DNA from: JBCCCJ01 sp039029315
GTDB taxonomy: Bacteria; Bacteroidota; Bacteroidia; J057
Assembly: GCA_039029315.1 (NCBI GenBank)
Contig: JBCCGK010000172.1
Coordinates: forward strand, 1-16,321
Length of the DNA: 16,321 bases
Reading direction: 5' to 3'
Shown here: positions 9,601 through 15,445 of the stretch, one piece after another
Position numbering within the stretch: the stretch's first letter is position 1
Layout: every line of letters starts with the position of its first letter
Notes under the pieces: model-generated
Told to the model about the DNA's origin: nothing
The model's input: only the letters and a program-made list of their open reading frames with translations
The model's database searches: none
Translations under genes and position numbers: made by a program

Positions 9601-10401
9601 GCCCTTGTGTCCTCCGACAGGTGGTGCGATTGGGGGCCGAATGGATCGCAAATCTACTATGCCAGAATTTTCTTCTTGATTTTTTCGCTCTGTTACTGGA
9701 GCGGGGGAATCCAGTAATCGCCAGTTTTTCCGTCCTTTATGCGTGTTTTTTCGAATGACCAGGCCATTGTTAAAGGCTGCTGGCACCCTCTCGGGACCTT
9801 CCCATTCAAGGGATTTGTTTTTGGAATCATAGACGACTTCCAAAAAATTAAGCCCAATTTCATGTCCTGCCACCAATCGCGTCAAAGCTCCAAAGGCTTC
9901 ATCGAAGGTTTTGCCCTGCTTCAGTTGAAGATAGAGTTCTCGTAATACCCCAGAATCCTGAAAATCTGGTCGAATGGTCAGAATACGCGGCACTCCATGA
10001 ATCAATAAGTGTTGAATCAAATCTGGCGAGCCAATTCCGCTGAGAATCACCAATTGAAGCTGTCTGAGCTTGGAGATGGCCTTGGCAAAGTCCTTCAGGG
10101 AATATGAGTGTAACTGTTCTTCTGGTCCGTGGAAGTGGATAGCCCCTTGCTCCGCTCGAACACCACTGAGATGCAGAATATGGACAGGCGGGCTTTTTTT
10201 TCCTTTATTGAGATACTCCTGTAGATAAATCCGGGAGCCCTTTCTTGTGTCAACGAAGTTGATTGTACCCTCCTCAATCAGTGAATCCAGAACCTGAATC
10301 ACCTGACTACATTCCCGCTGAGAGGAAGTTTCAATCAGAGAGGATATTTGTTGCTCCGGAGAAGCAAGCAAAATCTGAGGGATACTTACATTGTTTGACA
10401 T
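6610..10401 (-). CDS. Degenerate CHAT-like domain - transmembrane helix - TolB/FlgO-like segment - about 20 TPRs
   Basis: 1263 residues. Residues 8-180 follow the CHAT (caspase-like) pattern: ILLAS strand, ILHLSG (75-80), LVILSGIGS (117-125), HGVPRILTI (135-143) and the LKQGKTFDEAFGAL helix (160-173). The catalytic positions are lost: Val81 stands where SGH or GGH has His, and Ile123 where NAC or NGC has Cys. A Pro/Arg/Lys-rich linker (about 240-310) leads to one hydrophobic helix (311-330). Residues 360-450 (HVMVLPF, then LLIWGWY) resemble the N-terminal alpha/beta unit of TolB or FlgO; this is tentative. About 20 consecutive 34-residue TPRs fill 523-1202, with only small length deviations near 726 and 998, and a capping tail ending in NPRFRELMENYQR. 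There is no signal peptide, so if the N-terminus is cytosolic the TPR arm lies outside the inner membrane. Likely a scaffold; partner unknown. It is transcribed divergently from the AAA+ gene. Confidence 0.85.
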   Translation of the reverse strand: MSNNVSIPQILLASPEQQISSLIETSSQRECSQVIQVLDSLIEEGTINFVDTRKGSRIYLQEYLNKGKKSPPVHILHLSGVRAEQGAIHFHGPEEQLHSYSLKDFAKAISKLRQLQLVILSGIGSPDLIQHLLIHGVPRILTIRPDFQDSGVLRELYLQLKQGKTFDEAFGALTRLVAGHEIGLNFLEVVYDSKNKSLEWEGPERVPAAFNNGLVIRKNTHKGRKNWRLLDSPAPVTERKNQEENSGIVDLRSIRPPIAPPVGGHKGPAERPSERTTPRRKPQRKRPNKNKQPETIPLQFEDQEKKQRLKKIALVSLLGISILAFTSVMFPGIRQKIKRVFVGNPAAAWDCMFPENDDKYHVMVLPFQEHPTCSDERSDFKSSVFKKLQEMASLEGIPIKVKEQSRFQTCEMDQQQARDIAATCQAHLLIWGWYLRDTLSGREVLDLHFYSTNTSGERLFLDGTGGMRRILLDELDQNTDLLTQKVETVIYWAMAMRRMHKADYLTAIDLFKRISAESEEVQAMVSLMLTQCYDQAGQYDQALAYYSQLAELNPKDPKVYIDRAGILTRMESFDDALKDYNQALRLDRDNISALIGRGILYHKQEGYQRALADFGRVLKMNPGWAPVYLSRAETFISIHRFRDAMNDYNKAIQLRPGYAQAYYGRACLRESRGDLQNALADIVEALDANPGYIEALLFRGDVYTKRSEWEQALEAYSEVLKQQRSANAFHKRAYVYQRMGQIDKALTDLNRAVDLRPTLETAWFDRGLIHQAAQRYDQALADFDQVLRLQPGNSKAFCRKGEVWVAKGDSDSARHHFSLAMQMDPNDAEPYYQRSLLLLSEDNVQEALKDVEIALRKDPSRAESFLTRGRIHLKTGNKNNALKDFNRTIDLNPLLSLGYAYRGETHISLGNLRKAQADFEQAIAQGSLRPEAYIGLGDIYLERQNFEKALEKYDVAVQIAPQSPLGYLKRANYFFRFKQYEEALSNYNKSLELGGEKTADVFVNRGIIHTELGNPNQALADFNTVLQQHPDSAEIYCLRGLLYKQIGKVNKALDDFSQALKVDPYIPDAYYSRGILYQDLEEYDQAITAYSEAIDLNPEYADAYNKRGEVYFIQEQFDKSILDYNQAIAINPKHADAFNNRGNLTRKAGDFDRAIKDYSVAIRFDPYQADALYNRGFIYAMQKEYDAAISDITKSLEIKPEQGLRYGFLAKIYAQRQDDERFFANIELALQYDYPTMELAMDPAYKYYQNNPRFRELMENYQR

Positions 10402-10438
10402 GGATAAATTGCAGTATGCATGTTTGTTCTTCTACTTC

Positions 10439-10446
10439 CAAAAGTA
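10439..10446 (-). promoter_or_regulatory. Candidate -7 box for the TPR gene
   Basis: On the minus strand this reads TACTTTTG, a full match to the Bacteroidota -7 consensus TAnnTTTG, 37 bases before the ATG at 10401. I see no good -33 TTTG at the usual spacing, so this is a candidate only. Confidence 0.35.
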
Positions 10447-10533
10447 CGGATAATTTCACTTAAAGGACATGTTCATGCCTTCAGTGGTAAATAAGGATGT
10501 AAGATTGGTAGATAAGTGATCTAATTTGCGCAT

Positions 10534-10563
10534 TTGACATTCTCCGAAAAGTGATTTTATCTG
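10534..10563 (+). promoter_or_regulatory. Candidate promoter for the AAA+ ATPase gene
   Basis: TTGACA (10534-10539), preceded by T so that it also contains the Bacteroidota -33 TTTG, is followed after 18 bases by TATCTG (10558-10563). It would give a leader of roughly 50 bases before the ATG at 10622. The -7 part matches TAnnTTTG only partly. Confidence 0.35.
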
Positions 10564-10621
10564 TATCTTAGCATGCGGAAAGAGCCCCTTTCCACTTTTT
10601 CTTCTCAATTACTGATTCTCT

Positions 10622-12604
10622 ATGTCAACTGAAACTTCCAACGAAACCCAAACCAAAGCTGTTGTAGGTGTTCCTGAATGGGCGCGAGAACTTAAGCGTA
10701 AGTATCTCTCGCAAAATGTCTCTCAATTCATTGTTCACGGAAATATCAATGACTACGTACCCGTGGAACGGGAAGGGGAACAAAAATATTATCGAATGCG
10801 AGAGTTTTTGAACGAAGAAATGTTCAAAGGCAGGGATGTAGTGATTTATTACGACAGAGCGGCAGGCATTCGGTTTCAGGATGATCGGACATTTGGTGGC
10901 GATAGCAGCATGCGGAAAGAATTCCTTTCTACCATGAAATTGTTTGACCAGTTGACCGACAATAATTTCAGTGAGCTCACCAGAAATCCTGCACGCTCAT
11001 TTTTTACCCTGGATACGTATTTCAATCTCATGGTCAATCAGGATTTCATTGATTCCTGGTTCCGGGAGGTAGAATTTGAAATCCAAAAAGGAGGAATCGA
11101 TGAAGATGATGAGCCAAAAGAGGAAGATCTGATCGACCGATTCATGCGACTGACTCTCCCGGAATTTGATGAGGATGCCAAGAAACGGAAAGCTTCTCTA
11201 TCGGAATTGAAAGATCGACTGGAGAAACTAAAGAAAAAGTTGTCCAAGCCAAAGTCCATCGCCTTTGTGGTAGATTATGCGGAGACACTGCTTCCCATGA
11301 CAGACGCTTCCAGCTATCGACCAGATGAACATATGCTGCTTGTATTCATGCAAAAATGGGCAAAGGAGAAAAAATTCCTAGAAGCTGATTTGATCATTAT
11401 GGTTCTGACCGAGAGCATTGCAGAAATCAATCAGCAATATGTGAGGAATCCCTATACACATGAGTTGTCTTTGTCTTATCCTGATGAGAACAATCGACTG
11501 GGATTCATCAAGGATTTTTTCAAAAAACATGAGAATTCAGAACAGTTTTTTGAAATGAACTCCAATGTATTGGCAAAAAATACTGCTGGCCTGGGCTTAG
11601 TCCAATTGGACATCATCATGTCTGAAGCTGCAAGAAACAAATTGCCATTCACCAATGATGAGTTGACCAAGAAGAAGAAAGAAATGATTGAATCTGAGGC
11701 GGGCGGCTTGTTGGAATTTGTCGAAACAAAATTTAGCCTGGAAGATGTGGCGGGCCACGTGCATGCCAAGAAGCATTTGATGGATGCCGCACGCGCCTTG
11801 AAAAACGGTCGACCAGATGTGATGCCCATGGGCTATCTGATTTCAGGTCCTGTGGGTACAGGCAAGACCTTCATGATCATGACATTTGCCAGCGATATTG
11901 GTGTACCCATGGTGCTGCTCAAAAACTTTCGTGGTATGTATGTCGGTCAATCAGAGGGCAATCTTCAGAAGGTCCTCAAGATCCTCAAGGCCATGTCTCC
12001 CGTCGCTGTGATGATTGACGAAGCTGATGCCTACCTTGGCAATCGAAGTGGAAGTGGGGGAAGTGGGGTCAATAGCCGAATATTCTCTATGCTGGCAAGT
12101 TTCATGTCTGACACGGAGAATCGTGGTAGGATTATCTGGTTTTTGGTTACAGCCAGACCAGATTTGATGCCTGTTGACTTCAAGAGGCAGGGACGAGCAG
12201 AAGAGCACATTGGCTTGTTCTATCCCGAAACATTTGAAGATAAGCAAGAGTTGCTCAAGGTCATGCTCAAAAAGACAGGACTCTCCTATCTGTCCACAGA
12301 TGAATTCGATGAGGAGTTCTTCGAAGATATGACTGTACGCTCCGGGGCAGATATGGAAGCAGCCCTTACCAGAGCCAAGTTCAAAGCCGCGAGTCTTGGG
12401 CTGGATGAAGTCAATTTTGATATCATCGCACAAGTCTTTGCCGATTTCCTCCCACCAACCTATCCAGAAGAAATCGAATTGATGGAATACTCAGCTGTCA
12501 TTGAGTGTACCTCCAAAGAATTGCTTCCGCCAAGATTCAGAGAAATGTCTCGGCAGGAAGTATTGGAGAAAATTGAAGATCTGCAAATGCGCATCAGAGG
12601 CTAG
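10622..12604 (+). CDS. AAA+ ATPase with degenerate N-terminal P-loop-like half and canonical C-terminal AAA module
   Basis: 660 residues, no signal peptide or membrane segment, so cytosolic. The C-terminal AAA module (about 370-610) has Walker A GPVGTGKT (409-416), a pore-loop-like segment GMYVGQSEGNL (438-448), Walker B VAVMIDEAD (461-469) and KRQGR (521-525), where Arg522 and Arg525 align with the arginine-finger pair of classic AAA proteins. Sensor 1 reads VTARPD (509-514), with Ala in place of the usual Asn. The N-terminal half begins with VSQFIVHGNIND (33-44) and later has a Walker B-like strand SIAFVVDYAE (212-221) and sensor-like IIMVLTES (258-265) but no Walker A, so it looks like an inactive ATPase-type domain. 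A charged, probably coiled segment (150-210) separates these parts. Layout recalls Ycf46-like or tandem AAA proteins; substrate unknown. No Shine-Dalgarno is visible. Confidence 0.85.
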   Translation: MSTETSNETQTKAVVGVPEWARELKRKYLSQNVSQFIVHGNINDYVPVEREGEQKYYRMREFLNEEMFKGRDVVIYYDRAAGIRFQDDRTFGGDSSMRKEFLSTMKLFDQLTDNNFSELTRNPARSFFTLDTYFNLMVNQDFIDSWFREVEFEIQKGGIDEDDEPKEEDLIDRFMRLTLPEFDEDAKKRKASLSELKDRLEKLKKKLSKPKSIAFVVDYAETLLPMTDASSYRPDEHMLLVFMQKWAKEKKFLEADLIIMVLTESIAEINQQYVRNPYTHELSLSYPDENNRLGFIKDFFKKHENSEQFFEMNSNVLAKNTAGLGLVQLDIIMSEAARNKLPFTNDELTKKKKEMIESEAGGLLEFVETKFSLEDVAGHVHAKKHLMDAARALKNGRPDVMPMGYLISGPVGTGKTFMIMTFASDIGVPMVLLKNFRGMYVGQSEGNLQKVLKILKAMSPVAVMIDEADAYLGNRSGSGGSGVNSRIFSMLASFMSDTENRGRIIWFLVTARPDLMPVDFKRQGRAEEHIGLFYPETFEDKQELLKVMLKKTGLSYLSTDEFDEEFFEDMTVRSGADMEAALTRAKFKAASLGLDEVNFDIIAQVFADFLPPTYPEEIELMEYSAVIECTSKELLPPRFREMSRQEVLEKIEDLQMRIRG

Positions 12605-12636
12605 AGTGAGGCTCTTGAGGGTATAGGGAATAAGGT

Positions 12637-12654
12637 ATAGGGCTGATAGGGCTG
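12637..12654 (+). repeat. Tandem 9-bp duplication feeding the terminator stem
   Basis: ATAGGGCTG occurs twice back to back (12637-12645, 12646-12654). The related GTATAGGG also occurs at 12621-12628 and 12635-12642. The second copy forms the 5' arm of the terminator; the first, as GTATAGGGCTG (12635-12645), could pair with the same 3' arm instead. Confidence 0.8.
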
Positions 12655-12698
12655 GGTGTTGTAAGTCTTTGACATACACACCCAGCCCTATACTTTTT
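12646..12698 (+). terminator. Rho-independent terminator of the AAA+ gene
   Basis: ATAGGGCTGGGTGT (12646-12659) pairs perfectly with 12678-12691 over 14 bp around an 18-base loop. TTTTT follows at 12694-12698. The rest of the 12605-12833 gap shows no gene. Confidence 0.85.
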
Positions 12699-12833
12699 GT
12701 GAATTATTTTTGCGTTCTAAAAGACTGGGCGGTCAAAGAACAAGCTCAGCACCTTGCCTTATACCTCTCTCAGTGGCCAGATTGTACCAACTCTTCTACA
12801 TTCTGACCTTTGATTCCAGTCCCCATTTCTGTC

Positions 12834-13625
12834 TTACTCTTTAGAAAACACAATGAACCAGGGATTCAGAAGATTTTCTTTGTTGTATCGGAGAGGATTT
12901 CCAGTAGCATGATTGATAACTGTTCCTCCAGCTTCTTCTACAATGATTTGAGAAGCACCTGTATCCCACTCCATAGTTGGCGCCAGTCGAGGGTAAATAT
13001 CTGCTTTGCCTTCTGCTACCAACATCAATTTCAAACTACTGCCCATAGAAACAGCTTCCGGCTGGTCAAACTGCTTGATATATTCTTCAACTGCTGGACT
13101 CATGTGTGAGCGAGAGCATACGATGCGAAGCCCTGAAGCCGTACGATCCAGCTCTGCTGCCTGAATAGACACCGGTGCTTGTCCAGCTTCTATCTTGAAG
13201 GCGCCTTCACCTTTGGCCGCAAAATAAGTAGTCCCTTTTACGGGAACATGCACGCATCCCATGATCACTTCTCCGTTTTCTACCAAGGCGATATTGACCG
13301 TAAATTCTCCATTTCGTTTGATGAACTCTTTGGTTCCATCCAATGGGTCCACAAGCCAAAACTTGGTCCATGCAGATCGTTCGGAATAGGGAATGTCCCG
13401 TCCCTCCTCAGAAAGGATGGGGATCTCAGGAGTTAATGCCTGAAGGCGATCAACGATAACATTATGTGCTGCCTGATCAGCCAGAGTCAATGGCGAATCA
13501 TTGGCCTTAAAGTCAACAATATTAAATTTTTCTTCATCCGCATAGATGGTCAGGATTTCCTGCCCAGCTGCTTCTGCAATGTGGGTTAGATGTTCGAGCA
13601 AGGAAGTGGTTGTAATTTCTGTCAT
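12834..13625 (-). CDS. cysQ: 3'(2'),5'-bisphosphate nucleotidase
   Basis: 263 residues from the ATG at 13625; a TTG three codons upstream (13634) is less likely. It belongs to the Mg-dependent inositol monophosphatase-like superfamily: Asp50 (TLAD), Glu73-Glu74 (LSEEG), the DPLDGT motif at 93-98 running into KEFIKRNGEFTVNIAL, and the C-terminal metal Asp221 in PTMEWDTGAS. The KEFIKRNGEFTVN stretch is typical of CysQ rather than of inositol monophosphatases. CysQ hydrolyses 3'-phosphoadenosine 5'-phosphate (pAp) and PAPS-related nucleotides, preventing pAp from inhibiting exoribonucleases and sulfur metabolism. A 2H phosphodiesterase gene precedes it on the same strand, 141 bases away. TAAATTTG lies 6 bases before the ATG, so it may have its own promoter. 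Confidence 0.93.
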   Translation of the reverse strand: MTEITTTSLLEHLTHIAEAAGQEILTIYADEEKFNIVDFKANDSPLTLADQAAHNVIVDRLQALTPEIPILSEEGRDIPYSERSAWTKFWLVDPLDGTKEFIKRNGEFTVNIALVENGEVIMGCVHVPVKGTTYFAAKGEGAFKIEAGQAPVSIQAAELDRTASGLRIVCSRSHMSPAVEEYIKQFDQPEAVSMGSSLKLMLVAEGKADIYPRLAPTMEWDTGASQIIVEEAGGTVINHATGNPLRYNKENLLNPWFIVFSKE

Positions 13626-13631
13626 GTGTAT

Positions 13632-13639
13632 CAAATTTA
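13632..13639 (-). promoter_or_regulatory. Candidate -7 box immediately before cysQ
   Basis: Minus-strand TAAATTTG matches TAnnTTTG exactly and leaves 6 bases before the ATG at 13625. If active it would give a leaderless or nearly leaderless mRNA. No -33 TTTG is seen at standard spacing. Confidence 0.3.
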
Positions 13640-13766
13640 CCAGTGGTTAAAGGTAGTACTTTCCGATCAGCAAATGGCAAGGAATTCGGGTGAAATGTTA
13701 CAAAAGATGGGTTGGATGGTTGGCAAATGGGGTGATTGGTAATTGAAGGGAGCTGGACGGCCAAAA

Positions 13767-14291
13767 CTAGCCAGAAAGGGGAAGTGTCCAGAGGAGTTCC
13801 CATTCCTGATAGGTGTGTCCAGCCTCATCAGAAGTTTCTGTTGCGATAGCAGCCAAGCTACCAAATTCATAGCTCGTCTGAGGGACAATTTGACCAGCCA
13901 GGTTCAGTCGTTCAGCGAATTCTATTTCCTGATAGACCAAACTAATGTGGGGAGCAAAAGGGCGATTGTCAGAAGGATTCCAGTCTTTTCGCAAGCGGTC
14001 ATGCCAGTTGGAAAGCACAGGACTTTTAAGCATCTCAATCACCACAGCTCTATAGTGTGCCGAACTGTGACTGACCCCATTGCTCTGAAGCGTCAATGGA
14101 AGCGTGTTATGACAGTCAGCAAGCAGAAGTTGTCTGAGGTCATCCGGATCAGCAATTATCGGAGAGTACAAGGTCATATGTGGGCGAAAAGGAACACAGC
14201 CTCTTTGGGTTGACAATTGCTCAATATGGGCTGTCAATTGTCTTGCCTGTTCAGGTACAGGGAGAAGCCACAGGGAGATCTTGCGATTCAT
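13767..14291 (-). CDS. 2H phosphoesterase, cyclic phosphodiesterase (CPDase) type
   Basis: 174 residues, matching the small size of the cyclic phosphodiesterase group. Both catalytic motifs of the 2H superfamily are present: FRPHMTL (His38-x-Thr40) and FAPHISL (His115-x-Ser117), about 77 residues apart. The opening SLWLLPVPEQ is characteristic of the CPDase branch, whose plant and yeast members open ADP-ribose 1'',2''-cyclic phosphate or nucleoside 2',3'-cyclic phosphates; other 2H branches are tRNA ligase-like enzymes. Substrate here is not determined by sequence. No signal peptide, so cytosolic. It lies upstream of cysQ on the same strand and could be co-transcribed with it. Its ATG is 124 bases from the divergent lipoprotein start. 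Confidence 0.85.
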   Translation of the reverse strand: MNRKISLWLLPVPEQARQLTAHIEQLSTQRGCVPFRPHMTLYSPIIADPDDLRQLLLADCHNTLPLTLQSNGVSHSSAHYRAVVIEMLKSPVLSNWHDRLRKDWNPSDNRPFAPHISLVYQEIEFAERLNLAGQIVPQTSYEFGSLAAIATETSDEAGHTYQEWELLWTLPLSG

Positions 14292-14415
14292 GGAGATGTG
14301 TATTGGTCATCCAAACCTTTTCTGCTCAAAGTCAGTTATCAGACAAACATTTCTACTATTCAACTTGTAATTTGTTTGTTGATATTTGGTGGTGAAAGAT
14401 ACAAAGCAGGAACTT

Positions 14416-15312
14416 ATGAGTCGACTCATTCTTCTCTTTTGTGCAATTGTTTTGGTCAGTTGTGGACCTGCACAAACACAACATGCTCAGATTTCCCCAA
14501 GCAATGGCATGGACTTCAAGGGCTATTGGTATCAGGGCAAAGCAGAAGTAGCGAGCTACAAACTAGAACAGGCGAGATATGGAGAAATGCGAGACGGCCA
14601 TGCTGTTCTTGTATTTGTTACCGAAGATTTTTCCCAATCCAAGCAAGTCAAACTCGATGATCCACGAAGTGCTGGCAAAGACAAGCTGCCCATTCTCAAG
14701 CTCAATTTTGTCAAAAAATTTCTGACGGGCATCTATCCCTACTCCATCATGCAGTCGGTCTTTACGCCTGTTCAGGTGGAGCAATATCCACACAGTTTGA
14801 AGACCTCCATGAGCTCTCAGGAATGGTGCGGACATACCTATACCCAATTCAATCTTCAGAAAAATGCCTATCGGGTGAGTAGATATTCCTATTTCGAATC
14901 AGAGGGAGATATCAGCGAGACTCTTCCATTGGCTCTGCTCGAAGATGAGATCTGGAATCTGATCCGACTGGCACCGGAACAATTGCCTACAGGTACCCAA
15001 GAAGTTATTCCGGGAAGTATCTACAGTCGGCTGGTCCATAGAGAACAAGTTCCTCAAAAGGCCAAACTCAGCCTTTCGGAAATGGAAGACAGCTTTCAGT
15101 ACAGCATTGACTATCTGAAAGATGGCCGGAGTTTGCGGATCGATTTTGCCAAAGAGTTTCCCTATAAAATCCTGGGCTGGGAAGAAAGCTATAGCAATTT
15201 TGGGAGAAACATGACCAGCAAAGCTACGTTAATGAAGACGCTCCACACTGCCTATTGGTCTCAGCATGGCAATGCAGATCTGGGACTGAGAAAGGAGTTG
15301 GGATTGGAGTGA
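14416..15312 (+). CDS. Lipoprotein of unrecognised function, about 300 residues
   Basis: 298 residues from the ATG at 14416, chosen because it directly begins a signal peptide ending in the lipobox LVSC (Cys16) and has AGGA at a fitting distance upstream. An in-frame ATG at 14386 would put ten charged residues before it. The mature part has a long run of aromatic-rich, well-ordered sequence: MDFKGYWYQGKAEVASYKL (32-50), VTEDFSQSKQVKL, FVKKFLTGIYPYSIM, SSQEWCGHTYTQ (133-144) and LPTGTQEVIPG. From memory, similar Bacteroidota proteins carry the name septum formation inhibitor Maf. Nothing here resembles Maf, a cytosolic nucleotide pyrophosphatase, so I would not use that name. Function unknown; envelope location follows from the lipobox. 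It lies between the CPDase and a methyltransferase gene. Confidence 0.85.
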   Translation: MSRLILLFCAIVLVSCGPAQTQHAQISPSNGMDFKGYWYQGKAEVASYKLEQARYGEMRDGHAVLVFVTEDFSQSKQVKLDDPRSAGKDKLPILKLNFVKKFLTGIYPYSIMQSVFTPVQVEQYPHSLKTSMSSQEWCGHTYTQFNLQKNAYRVSRYSYFESEGDISETLPLALLEDEIWNLIRLAPEQLPTGTQEVIPGSIYSRLVHREQVPQKAKLSLSEMEDSFQYSIDYLKDGRSLRIDFAKEFPYKILGWEESYSNFGRNMTSKATLMKTLHTAYWSQHGNADLGLRKELGLE

Positions 15313-15432
15313 GGACATTGTATTGATATAGAATCTATGACCTGACATTCGGGATGAAAGTATATTCCTCCCTGGCTAACTTTATCCTGCATCCCTCACT
15401 CAATATAGACCAACTCATTCCGGAATTGTCGG

Positions 15433-15440
15433 TATATTTG
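15433..15440 (+). promoter_or_regulatory. Candidate -7 box immediately before the methyltransferase gene
   Basis: TATATTTG matches TAnnTTTG exactly and leaves only CCCTG before the ATG at 15446, which would place the transcript start at or next to the start codon. No -33 TTTG is evident at standard spacing. Confidence 0.3.
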
Positions 15441-15445
15441 CCCTG

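Noticed and set aside
11951..12433. 160-codon minus-strand open frame inside the AAA+ gene
   Set aside because: Antisense to the Walker B and arginine-finger region of a clear AAA module.
13743..14213. 156-codon open frame on the plus strand
   Set aside because: Antisense to the 2H phosphoesterase, whose two HxT/S motifs make the minus strand clearly coding.
14360..14390. TAATTTG/GATATTTG boxes as promoter of the lipoprotein gene
   Set aside because: Neither matches TAnnTTTG fully and no -33 element sits at proper spacing.
14416..15312. Naming the lipoprotein Maf (septum formation inhibitor)
   Set aside because: Signal peptide, lipobox and absence of Maf motifs contradict a cytosolic nucleotide pyrophosphatase.
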